This document shows, piece after piece, positions 37,902-46,717 of a stretch of DNA of 64,000 bases. The stretch comes from Rhodanobacter sp. 7MK24 (GTDB taxonomy: Bacteria; Pseudomonadota; Gammaproteobacteria; Xanthomonadales; Rhodanobacteraceae): NCBI RefSeq assembly GCF_014842995.1, contig NZ_JACYXL010000005.1, positions 62,001 to 126,000 on the forward strand, in the 5' to 3' direction. A program made the position numbers and the translations under genes. Within the stretch, counting starts at the first letter, position 1, and each line of letters begins with the position of its first letter. The notes under the pieces were generated by a model. The model ran no database searches. It saw only the letters and a program-made list of their open reading frames with translations, and was not told the origin of the DNA.

Positions 37902-40900
37902 TCAGGCACCAAGCACCGCATGGATGCGATGAATGGCGCCGTCATCAACCAGGGGAACGCATAGCACACCGTCGATAATCGCCAATGCCTTGTCGTCCAG
38001 CGAGGCGCTGGCGATGCCGTGTTGGCAGCGGTGCGGATTGTCCACCCCGATCTCATAGCGGGTGACGAGGCCGTCGGAAGCACGGCGTTGGTAGCGCATC
38101 TCCAGGTACGGCCACGCAGCCGGCAGGCATGGCGACAATTGCAGCCGGCTGCCCTGCAGGTGGAAGCCGAGGATGGCTTCCACGCCGGCGCGATACAGCC
38201 AGCCAGCCGAACCGGTGTACCAGGTCCAGCCGCCGCAACCGATCCAGGGCTCGACCGAATAGACATCCGCACAGGCCACGTATGGTTCCGCGCGATAGCG
38301 TTCCAATGCTGCGGCGGTGTCTGCGTGACGGATGGGATTGAGCAGGTCGAACAGTTCGCCGGCATGGTTGCCCTGCCCCAGCCTGGCGAGGGCGAATACC
38401 GACCAGACGGCGCCGTGCGTGTACTGTCCGCCGTTTTCGCGGATACCTGGCGGATAACCCTTGATGTAGCCGGGGTTCTTGTCGGTATGGTCGAACGGGG
38501 GCGTAAGCAGCCGTGCGATGCCCGCGTCAGGCATCAGCAATTGTTGACGCACGGCCTGCATGGCGGTCTCGGTATGAGCGCGGTCGCTGGCGCCGGCGAG
38601 GACGCTCCACGATTGCGCGATGGTATCGATACGGCATTCCGCGCTCTGGTGCGAACCCAATGGGGTGCCTTCGTCATAGTACCCACGCCGGTACCAGGCG
38701 CCGTCCCAACCGGCATCGCCGTCCATGGCCCCGCGCAACGCGTCGGCATGCTGGCGCCAGTGTGTGGCGCGCTTGTCCTGGCCTCGCGACTCCGCCAGCG
38801 GCACGAACGCATCGATGGTGGCGATCAGGAACCAGGCCATCCAGGTGCTTTCGCCACGGCCCTGTGCGCCGACACTGTTCATGCCGTCGTTCCAGTCTCC
38901 GGTGCCGATCAGCGGCAAGCCGTGCGCACCGGTGGTCAGGCTTGAATCGATGGCGCGCGCAGCGTGTTCATACACGCTGGCGGAATCGCTGGAAGCTTGG
39001 GGCAGATAGAACGCGTCGGATGCACCTTGCGGGATCGGATCGCCCTTCAGGAAGGGCAGCGACTCGTCGAGCACGGCCGTGTCGCCGGTGACTTCCACGT
39101 AATGCGCAGCGACGAACGGCAACCATAGGCGGTCGTCGCTGATGCGGGTACGGATGCCCTTGCCGGTGGGCGGCAGCCACCAGTGCTGCACATCGCCTTC
39201 GGGAAACTGACGGCCGGCGGCGCGCAGCAGATGTTCGCGCGCGACGTCGGGCCGGCTTGTGCACAGTGCCATGATGTCCTGCAACTGGTCGCGAAAGCCG
39301 TACGCGCCGCTGGCCTGGTAGTACGCGGTGCGCGCCCACAGGCGACAGGCCAGCACCTGGTACGGCAGCCAGTCGTTGAGCAGGAGATCCATGGCGCGAT
39401 CGGGTGTGCGCACCTGCACGACATCGAGCATGGCATCCCACTGCGCGCGCACTTCCGCCAGTGCGTAGTCGATGCCCGCCTCCCGATAGTGGCGCACCAG
39501 TGCGCGCGCGTCCTCGTGCGACGCGGCATCGCCAAGGATGAACAGTAGTTCGGCCTCTCCCTCCGGCTGCAGTTCCAGCACAGCCTGCAGCGCGCCACAG
39601 GGATCGAATCCCGCCCCCGTGTGGCCGGACAGCTCACCCTGCTCGAGCAATGCGGCCGGCCGCCCCACCGAGCCATAGAGGCCGAGGAACTCCAGCCGAT
39701 CGCCAGTGCAGACGGCCGCCTTTTCGCCCAGGTCGACGAAGGCCACGCGCGTACCGAACTCCTCGCGCCAGCCATTGCACGCAAACAAGGCGCCGGAGGT
39801 GTCGCGTTCGGTCACGACAAAGGGCGCGCCGGCGACGCCGTTGGCACTCAACGCCCATTCCACATAGCCGGTGACCGACAGCCGGCGTGACTGCGCCGAG
39901 CGGTTGCGAAGGCGCAGCCGCGAGAGCTTCACAGTGTCGTGCGTGGGTACGCATTGCAGCAGCTCAACCTCCACGTCGTGCGCAATATGCTCGAAACGGC
40001 TCCAGCCCTTGCCATGCGTGACGCGGTAATGCGCCGAAGGCACGCGGATCGGCGCGGCGGTGACGCTCCACAGCAGGTCGCGATCTTCGTCGCGCAGGTA
40101 GAGCACTTCATGCGGAGTGTCGGAGACGGGATCGTTCGGCCAGGGCGTCAAGGCGTTCTGCTGGCTGTTCTGCGACCACGCATAACCGCCGCCTTCGGCC
40201 GAGACCAGGCAGCCGAATTGCGGATTAGCCAGCACATTGATCCACGGCACCGGCGTGCAGCGTTCGCCGATCAGTTCGACCTGATAGCTGCGGCCGCCGT
40301 CCACGAAGCCGCCCAGACCATTGTCGAATTCGCGCGACTGCGTGGCCGCCGGCGTCGACGAGGGCGCAGGTGCCGGCGGAACATTTGCGTGCTGCGAGGG
40401 CGCACCAGCCACCTTCATCGTTCCACGCAGCGGTGCCGGCAACGGTGAGGTGCTATCCAGTTCGATGCACGCGACGGTGCGAAGGCCATCGCGCAATGCC
40501 GGCTGCAAGGTCTTGTCGTCCAGCGCGAAGCATTGCGCATGCGCGAGATCCTTCGACTTGAGCTGCTCGGTCTGGGCTTTCGTCATGGGCTGCAGCACGT
40601 CGTGCAAAGCACCGTCCGCGCAGTCCAGCAGCACCATATCCACACCCAATTGCATGGCCTGCCAGTAGCGCTGGGCCTTAAGCAGTTCGCACGCGCGTTC
40701 GAGCGCGGCCTTGGCCGTCAATCGCAGCAGCACGATGGGACGGTCGCCGGAAATGCCAGCGCTCCACAGTGCCGGCGCGCCGCCCTGCCCGCGCGCCAGC
40801 ACGTCCGTCGGCGCGCGCCAGGCGGTGTCTGCATAGAGCAGCGGACCGACCAGGGCATCGAAGCACGCGGCCTGTTCTTCGTCGATCCCCAACGCGCGAC

Positions 40901-41777
40901 GTCGCGACGCACTACCGGCCTCGGCGCTGCGGAGTGCCTGATCGGGGGCACCTGGGGTTTGCAAGGAGCGCAACAGCGACAACACGCCATCGCGACTGTC
41001 GGCCAGTGCGGTCCAGAAACACAGGCTGATGTGCTCACCAGGCGCCAGCTTCACGCGGCGACGCACGCTGAGCACCGGGTCGAGCATGCAGCCGGTGCGA
41101 TTGGACAGCGTCGCGCCCGCGCGCATCGCAAGCGCATCGTGCAGCGTGTGACCGCGCCCAAGGAAGCGCATGCGGTCGCTTTCGTGTGCTTCGGCGCCCG
41201 GCAACCCGTCCTCGAGGGTCATGGCATGCGCAGCCCACACGCGCGTCTCGTCCGGCGTGCGCGGACGACGGGTGGCCAGCAACGCGCCGGCATCGGCCGC
41301 CCACTCCGTCTGCACGAACATCTTGGAAAACGCCGGATGCGTGGCGTCTTCGTTGGCCGGTCCCAGCACCCATTCCGCATACGACGTGAGCGAAAGATCG
41401 CGCGACCGGTCACCGTGGTTGGTCACGGTGAGGCGGCGCAGTTCCGCGTCCAAATCGCCATGCACGGCGACGTCCAGCACGCTTTCGAGCATGCCGTGAC
41501 GGCGCATAAAACGTGCATGGGAAGCATGGAACTCCACGGCGAATTCCTGCGTCTCTCCACCCAGCGGTTGCGTTGCGGTGGACCAGGCCTCCCCGCTGTC
41601 CTCGTCGCGCAGCAGCACATAGCTGCCCCAGGGATCGCCAACGGGGTCCCCGCGCCAGCGTGTGACCGCCTGCCCGTTCCACTGGCAACCGCCCGTGCCG
41701 GCAGCGCTCACGAAGCTGGCGAGACGGCCGTTGGAAAGCCACAAGACGGGATGCGCGACACGGGAAGACGAGGCCAT
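37902..41777 (-). CDS. GH94-family phosphorylase-like protein (1,2-beta-oligoglucan phosphorylase candidate)
   Basis: 1291 residues, no signal peptide, so cytoplasmic. The first half (about 10-480) is a beta-sandwich module with LWLSNGRLASFVS and ATHPAFSKMFVQTE. The second (about 490-1291) repeats the sandwich (VLANPQFGCLVSAEGGGYAW) and continues into the (alpha/alpha)6 catalytic barrel with GTGDWNDGMN near 958, whose Asp is the general acid in GH94 enzymes. Both halves align in order with the C-terminal 1290 residues of the glucan synthase at 46718-55336. Stand-alone proteins of this plan include 1,2-beta-oligoglucan phosphorylases, which release glucose 1-phosphate. It is divergent from the GH144 gene with 172 bp between them. 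The exact linkage specificity is inferred from context. Confidence 0.8.
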   Translation of the reverse strand: MASSSRVAHPVLWLSNGRLASFVSAAGTGGCQWNGQAVTRWRGDPVGDPWGSYVLLRDEDSGEAWSTATQPLGGETQEFAVEFHASHARFMRRHGMLESVLDVAVHGDLDAELRRLTVTNHGDRSRDLSLTSYAEWVLGPANEDATHPAFSKMFVQTEWAADAGALLATRRPRTPDETRVWAAHAMTLEDGLPGAEAHESDRMRFLGRGHTLHDALAMRAGATLSNRTGCMLDPVLSVRRRVKLAPGEHISLCFWTALADSRDGVLSLLRSLQTPGAPDQALRSAEAGSASRRRALGIDEEQAACFDALVGPLLYADTAWRAPTDVLARGQGGAPALWSAGISGDRPIVLLRLTAKAALERACELLKAQRYWQAMQLGVDMVLLDCADGALHDVLQPMTKAQTEQLKSKDLAHAQCFALDDKTLQPALRDGLRTVACIELDSTSPLPAPLRGTMKVAGAPSQHANVPPAPAPSSTPAATQSREFDNGLGGFVDGGRSYQVELIGERCTPVPWINVLANPQFGCLVSAEGGGYAWSQNSQQNALTPWPNDPVSDTPHEVLYLRDEDRDLLWSVTAAPIRVPSAHYRVTHGKGWSRFEHIAHDVEVELLQCVPTHDTVKLSRLRLRNRSAQSRRLSVTGYVEWALSANGVAGAPFVVTERDTSGALFACNGWREEFGTRVAFVDLGEKAAVCTGDRLEFLGLYGSVGRPAALLEQGELSGHTGAGFDPCGALQAVLELQPEGEAELLFILGDAASHEDARALVRHYREAGIDYALAEVRAQWDAMLDVVQVRTPDRAMDLLLNDWLPYQVLACRLWARTAYYQASGAYGFRDQLQDIMALCTSRPDVAREHLLRAAGRQFPEGDVQHWWLPPTGKGIRTRISDDRLWLPFVAAHYVEVTGDTAVLDESLPFLKGDPIPQGASDAFYLPQASSDSASVYEHAARAIDSSLTTGAHGLPLIGTGDWNDGMNSVGAQGRGESTWMAWFLIATIDAFVPLAESRGQDKRATHWRQHADALRGAMDGDAGWDGAWYRRGYYDEGTPLGSHQSAECRIDTIAQSWSVLAGASDRAHTETAMQAVRQQLLMPDAGIARLLTPPFDHTDKNPGYIKGYPPGIRENGGQYTHGAVWSVFALARLGQGNHAGELFDLLNPIRHADTAAALERYRAEPYVACADVYSVEPWIGCGGWTWYTGSAGWLYRAGVEAILGFHLQGSRLQLSPCLPAAWPYLEMRYQRRASDGLVTRYEIGVDNPHRCQHGIASASLDDKALAIIDGVLCVPLVDDGAIHRIHAVLGA

Positions 41778-41949
41778 GATCGGTCGGTGATCCTTCGCAC
41801 GGCCAAGCTCAGGCCGCGCATGCAGAAAGAACCCGAGCCTACGGCCCGCTCAGAAATGTGGCGTGAAAGCGATGGCTAGGCGTCCTCTACACATGCTCCA
41901 TGCAATGGCTGCGGCATGCTGCAAGGCGGTTCACGTCTACCGGCCCTGC

Positions 41950-43314
41950 ATGTCAGAAAAATATTCCGCCACGCCCGCCTCTGCCGCTGCCGGCCGGCCG
42001 TCCCTCGACGCGCTGGACGACGAGTCTCTGCTCGACCGCCTGCAGCGCGCAGCCTGCGACTATTTCACCCAGGCAGGCAATCCGCACAACGGCTTGATGG
42101 CGGACACCTCGCGCGAAGGCTCGCCGTCGAGCATCGCAGTGACGGGCTTCGCACTGTCGTGCTATCCGGTTGCGGTGGAACGCGGCTGGATGTCGCGCGC
42201 CGAAGCGCTCCAGCGCAGCCTGGCGGCGCTGCGCTTCTTTCGCGCCAGCGAGCAGAGCGATCGCCCGGATGCCACCGGCTACAAGGGTTTCTACTACCAC
42301 TTCCTCGACATGCACACCGGCGGACGCACCTGGACATGCGAGCTGTCGATGATCGACACCGCCATGCTGATTGCCGGCATGCTGACCGCACGCGAATACT
42401 TCGATACGGATGCCGCGGCCGAACGCGACGTGCGCGAGCTGGCGGACGAGATATACCTGCGCGTGGACTGGCACTGGGCACAGGACGGCAAGTCCACGAT
42501 ACGCCAGGGCTGGAAGCCGGAATGCGGCTTCTTGCACTACGGCTGGGACGGCTACAACGAGGCCATCGTGCTGTACGCGCTGGCGGCCGGTTCGCCCGCC
42601 CATGCCATCACCGACGAGTGTTACCGCGCGTGGACGCTCACCTACCAGTGGGAAAACCTGTACGGCCACGATTTCCTCTATGCCGGACCGCTGTTCGTGC
42701 ACCACTACTCGCATGCGTGGATCGATTTCCGCGGCATCCGCGACCGCTTCATGCACGAGAAACGCTGCGACTATTTCGAAAACAGCCGCCGTGCAGCGCT
42801 GGTGCAGCGCGAATACGCCCGGCGCAATCCGAACGGTTTCGCGGGTTACGGCGAATCGTGTTGGGGACTGTCGGCGTGCGACGGCCCCAGCGTGGGCCGG
42901 CTGGATGCCTCCGGCGAACCGCATCGCCTGTTCGGCTATTCGGCGCGCGGCGTTCCTTACGGCCCGGACGACGGCACCGTGTCGGCACCGGCCGTGCTGG
43001 CCTCGCTGCCGTTCGAACCGCAGCTGGCACTGCAGGGGCTGCGCCACATGCTGGCGCAGTACCCGGAGATGCTCAGCGGGGATCGCCTGGCTGCCAGCTT
43101 CAATCCCTCATTGGCCGACAGCCATGGCCGGCCCTGGGTGTCGGATGGGCACTACGGGCTGGACCAGGGCATCGTGGCGATGATGATAGAGAATCACCGC
43201 AGCGGCCTGCCCTGGCGCCTGATGCGCCGCAATCCCTGGCTGGTGCGCGGACTGCGGCGCGCGGGCTTCCGTGGCGGTTGGCTGGAGAATGTCGCGCCGG
43301 AGACGAGCCGATGA
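41950..43314 (+). CDS. GH144-type (PF10091) endo-beta-1,2-glucanase candidate
   Basis: 454 residues. LMADTSREGSPSSIAVTGFAL, GFYYHFLDMHTGGRTW, CELSMIDTAMLIAGML and the WDGYNEAIVLY segment are the pattern of the 'glycoamylase' family PF10091, which contains the GH144 endo-beta-1,2-glucanases. It would hydrolyse linear beta-1,2-glucan to sophoro-oligosaccharides. The start is uncertain: ATG 41950 precedes the conserved region, and in-frame GTG 41863 and ATGs 41872 and 41893 are alternatives. None provides an obvious signal peptide, so a cytoplasmic site is suggested. It overlaps the flavoprotein gene by ATGA and sits between a GH94 gene and a cyclic glucan synthase. Confidence 0.8.
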   Translation: MSEKYSATPASAAAGRPSLDALDDESLLDRLQRAACDYFTQAGNPHNGLMADTSREGSPSSIAVTGFALSCYPVAVERGWMSRAEALQRSLAALRFFRASEQSDRPDATGYKGFYYHFLDMHTGGRTWTCELSMIDTAMLIAGMLTAREYFDTDAAAERDVRELADEIYLRVDWHWAQDGKSTIRQGWKPECGFLHYGWDGYNEAIVLYALAAGSPAHAITDECYRAWTLTYQWENLYGHDFLYAGPLFVHHYSHAWIDFRGIRDRFMHEKRCDYFENSRRAALVQREYARRNPNGFAGYGESCWGLSACDGPSVGRLDASGEPHRLFGYSARGVPYGPDDGTVSAPAVLASLPFEPQLALQGLRHMLAQYPEMLSGDRLAASFNPSLADSHGRPWVSDGHYGLDQGIVAMMIENHRSGLPWRLMRRNPWLVRGLRRAGFRGGWLENVAPETSR

Positions 43315-44831
43315 CGACTGCAGCCCCTTCCCTTCCGCAGGACGAGGTCGAGCTCCGTCGCACCCGGCACCTGCATCCGACGCAGTGGCGCAATCCGGAA
43401 CCTGCATCGCGCTATCACCTGGTGGTGATCGGCGCCGGCCCCGCCGGCGTAGCCGCTGCGCGGGCCGCCGCCGCGGCAGGTGCACGGGTGGCGCTGCTGG
43501 AGCGCGCACAGATCGGCGGCACCAGCCTCAACACCGGCTGCGTACCTTCAAAGGCGCTGATCCGCACCGCACGCCTGTGCGCCGATCTGCGCGACGCAGC
43601 ACGCTATGGTGCCCGCGTGTCCGATGAAACGGCGCCGCCGGACTTCGGCCGCGCGATGGAACGCATGCGGCGCATCCGCGCCCGCCTCGCCGATGACGAC
43701 AGCGCGCGGCGATTGGTGGCTTCGGGCATCGACCTTTTTTTTGGCGAGGCGCGCTTTGCCGGCACCGATTGCCTGCGTGTCGACGGCACGATGCTGCACT
43801 TCGCCAAGGCGCTGATCGCCACCGGTGCGCGTCCGAACATTCCCGCGATTCCCGGCCTGGTCGAAACGGGCTACCTCACCCACGAAAACATATTCGACCT
43901 CACCACGCTGCCGCCGCGCATGCTGGTGATCGGCGGCGGCCCGCTGGGCTGCGAGATGGCGCAGGCGTTCTGCCGACTGGGTGCGAAAGTCACCCTGGTG
44001 CAGGACCGCCCGTTGTTCCTGCCGCGCGAGGAACGCGACGCCGCGCAGTTGCTCTCCGATGCACTGGCCCGGGACGGCATCGCCATCCGCCTGAACAACC
44101 GGATCACCGCCGTGCGCGGCCAGGGGGAAACGCGGTTCGTCGAGATGGTCAGCGACAACTACCACAGCACCGTCGAGGTGGACGCGATCCTCACCGGCAT
44201 CGGCCATGTCGCCAACGTGGACGGATTGGACCTGGAGCGTGCGGAAGTGGAATGCAATCGCGCCTCGGGCGTGCGGGTGGACGACTTCCTGCGCACCAGC
44301 AATCCGCGCATCTATGCCGCCGGCGACGTATGCATGGAACACAAATACGCGCATGCCGCGGCGGCCGCCGCGCGCCTGGCGGTGTCCAACGCGCTGTTCC
44401 GCGGAAGCGAACGCCTCAGCCGGCTGGTGATTCCGTGGTGCACCTTCACCGATCCCGAGATCGCCCACGTCGGCCTCTACGTGCGCGAGGCCAACCGTCG
44501 CGGCATTCCCGTGAAGACCTACACCGTACCCATGCACGAAATCGATCGTGCGGTGATAGACAGCGAACGGGAGGGTTTCGCGAAGATCCACGTGCAGGAC
44601 CACACCGACCGCATCCTCGGCGCCACCGTGGTGGCCCGCAATGCGGGCGACATGATCAACGGCCTCACCTTGGCGATGGAGTCCGGCCTGGGCCTGCGCA
44701 GGCTTGAGCGTGTGATCCATGCCTACCCTACGCAGGCCGAAGTGATCCGCGCCGCGACCGACGCCTACCGTGCCTCGCGCCTCACCGAACGGGTGCGGGC
44801 ACGGTTGACCCGATGGTTGGACAAGACCTGA
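43311..44831 (+). CDS. FAD-dependent pyridine nucleotide-disulfide oxidoreductase, mercuric reductase-like, with a Cys-to-Ser change
   Basis: 506 residues. A 40-residue N-terminal extension precedes the FAD site VVIGAGPAGVAAARAAA, the NAD(P) site VIGGGPLGCEMAQAF and the second FAD motif IYAAGDVC, followed by the dimerisation domain with HAYPTQAEVIR. The redox motif reads GGTSLNTGCVPSK, so the first Cys of the usual CxxxxC disulfide is Ser while the second Cys is retained. A normal dithiol catalytic cycle at this site is therefore not possible. The dimer-interface His (HAYPT) is present. There is no heavy-metal domain and no mer genes nearby. Translational coupling to the GH144 gene suggests a linked but unknown role. 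Confidence 0.85.
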   Translation: MTTAAPSLPQDEVELRRTRHLHPTQWRNPEPASRYHLVVIGAGPAGVAAARAAAAAGARVALLERAQIGGTSLNTGCVPSKALIRTARLCADLRDAARYGARVSDETAPPDFGRAMERMRRIRARLADDDSARRLVASGIDLFFGEARFAGTDCLRVDGTMLHFAKALIATGARPNIPAIPGLVETGYLTHENIFDLTTLPPRMLVIGGGPLGCEMAQAFCRLGAKVTLVQDRPLFLPREERDAAQLLSDALARDGIAIRLNNRITAVRGQGETRFVEMVSDNYHSTVEVDAILTGIGHVANVDGLDLERAEVECNRASGVRVDDFLRTSNPRIYAAGDVCMEHKYAHAAAAAARLAVSNALFRGSERLSRLVIPWCTFTDPEIAHVGLYVREANRRGIPVKTYTVPMHEIDRAVIDSEREGFAKIHVQDHTDRILGATVVARNAGDMINGLTLAMESGLGLRRLERVIHAYPTQAEVIRAATDAYRASRLTERVRARLTRWLDKT

Positions 44832-44872
44832 GTGGACCCGCGGATGGCTGCCGGATCGCCGGATATGCGCCG

Positions 44873-46522
44873 CTATCCCTTCAACGCCTCGTCCACGATG
44901 TGCTGCGCCTCGCCCAGGATGGACTTGAGATGTGCCTCGTCGAGGAAGCTCTCGGCATAGATCTTGTAAATGTCCTCGGTGCCGGAGGGGCGCGCGGCGA
45001 ACCAGCCGCTGGCGGTAGCCACCTTGATGCCGCCAATCGGCGCGTTGTTGCCCGGCGCATGGTCGAGCACCTGCTCGATCTTCTCACCGGCCAGCGTATC
45101 GATCTTCACCTGTTTCGGCGTCAGTTGGGACAAGCGTTTCTTCTGCCCCGCATCGGCGGCCGCTTCGACCCGGTCGGCGCAGGGCTCGCCCAGTGCGCGG
45201 GTGAGTTCCGCGTACAGCTCGCCGGGGTCGCGCCCGCTGCGCGCGGTGATTTCGGCGGAGAGCAGCGCGGGCACGAGGCCGTCCTTGTCGGTGGTCCACA
45301 CGGTGCCGTCGCAGCGCAGGAACGAAGCGCCCGCGCTTTCCTCGCCGCCGAAGCCCAGTGAGCCGTCGAACAGACCCTCGGCAAACCATTTGAAGCCCAC
45401 CGGCACCTCGTGCAGGCGACGATCCAGGCGCTTCGCCACGCGGTCGATCAACGCGGTACTGACTACCGTCTTGCCCACGCCGACATCGGCCTTCCAGCCG
45501 GGACGATGGCGGAACAGGTAATCCACCAGCACCGACAGGTAATGGTTGGGCGGCATCAGACCGCTGCTGCGCGTCACGATGCCGTGGCGGTCGTGGTCGG
45601 TGTCGCAGGCGAAGGCCACGTCGTAACGGTCCTTCAGTCCGATCAGGCGCTGCATCGCGTACGACGAGGAGGGGTCCATGCGGATCTTGCCGTCCCAGTC
45701 CACCGTCATGAAGGCGAACTGCGGGTCCACTTCTTCGCTGACCACGGCGAGGTCGATGCCATAACGATCGGCGATCGGCGCCCAGTAGTGCACACCCGCG
45801 CCGCCCAGCGGATCCACGCCCATGTGCACACCGGCGGCACGGATGGTTTCGAAGTCCACCACGTTGGCGAGGTCGGCCACGTAGGCGCCGAGGTAGTCGT
45901 GCTCCTGCGTCGTGGAGGCGCGGCGCGCCTGTGCGAACGGCACGCGTCGCACCTGCTTCAGGCCGCCCTCCATCAATTCATTGGCACGGTGCTGGACCCA
46001 GTCGGTGATGCCGGTATCGGCCGGACCGCCGTTGGGTGGGTTGTACTTGAAACCGCCATTGTCCGGAGGATTGTGCGAAGGCGTGATCACGATACCGTCC
46101 GCAAGGCCCGTGCTGCGCCCGCGGTTGTGCGCCAGGATGGCGTGCGATACCGCCGGCGTGGGCGTGAACTCGTCACCGGCGGAAGCGCGCACTTCCACCT
46201 CATGCGCTGCCAGTACTTCCAGCGCGCTCTCGAAGGCTGGGCGCGACAACGCGTGGGTGTCGCAACCGATGAACAGCGGGCCATCGATGCCCTTCTTCTT
46301 GCGGTATTCGCAGATCGCCTGGCTGATCGCCCAGATATGCCATTCGTTGAAGCTGCGCTCCAGCGAGCTGCCGCGATGGCCTGAGGTACCGAAGGCCACG
46401 CGCTGGTCTGCCACTGCCGGATCCGGGCGCAGACTGGTGTAGGCGGCGAGCAGCTTGGGCACGTCCACCAGGATCGAGGCGGGCGCCGGCTTGCCGGCGA
46501 GCGGACTGATGTCTGTGCTCAT
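44873..46522 (-). CDS. pgm: Alpha-D-glucose phosphate-specific phosphoglucomutase
   Basis: 549 residues. The active-site phosphoserine loop is [11 protein letters not shown], the metal site DTDHDRHG, and the sugar-binding loop GGEESAG. The length and the N-terminal FGTSGHRG match the E. coli Pgm type. It interconverts glucose 1-phosphate and glucose 6-phosphate. In this locus it would both supply glucose 1-phosphate for UDP-glucose and recover glucose 1-phosphate released by the GH94 enzymes. It converges on the flavoprotein gene with 41 bp between stops, and lies 195 bp downstream of the glucan synthase on the same strand. Confidence 0.95.
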   Translation of the reverse strand: MSTDISPLAGKPAPASILVDVPKLLAAYTSLRPDPAVADQRVAFGTSGHRGSSLERSFNEWHIWAISQAICEYRKKKGIDGPLFIGCDTHALSRPAFESALEVLAAHEVEVRASAGDEFTPTPAVSHAILAHNRGRSTGLADGIVITPSHNPPDNGGFKYNPPNGGPADTGITDWVQHRANELMEGGLKQVRRVPFAQARRASTTQEHDYLGAYVADLANVVDFETIRAAGVHMGVDPLGGAGVHYWAPIADRYGIDLAVVSEEVDPQFAFMTVDWDGKIRMDPSSSYAMQRLIGLKDRYDVAFACDTDHDRHGIVTRSSGLMPPNHYLSVLVDYLFRHRPGWKADVGVGKTVVSTALIDRVAKRLDRRLHEVPVGFKWFAEGLFDGSLGFGGEESAGASFLRCDGTVWTTDKDGLVPALLSAEITARSGRDPGELYAELTRALGEPCADRVEAAADAGQKKRLSQLTPKQVKIDTLAGEKIEQVLDHAPGNNAPIGGIKVATASGWFAARPSGTEDIYKIYAESFLDEAHLKSILGEAQHIVDEALKG

Positions 46523-46717
46523 GTGGACTCCTGCTGGGTGGGAAGCGGTGCAGTCAGGGCCATCACGGCTCCATGCAGATCCGGCGATGCTGGCTGGACG
46601 CCTGATGCCGACATGTCAATTGCGTTGTGTCCGCCGGACGGCGAGGAGGTCGGCAAGCATGGATGTGCCGGCGTAAAGACCAGGTATGCAAGCCGCACAC
46701 AGGAGCGAACATCGCGT

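Noticed and set aside
41916..43310. Upstream extension of the flavoprotein frame through the GH144 gene
   Set aside because: It is an out-of-frame shadow of the GH144 gene; the ATG at 43311 overlapping the GH144 stop is the natural start.
43311..44831. Mercury resistance gene merA
   Set aside because: It lacks the redox Cys pair, a heavy-metal-binding domain and the C-terminal vicinal cysteines, and no other mer gene is nearby.
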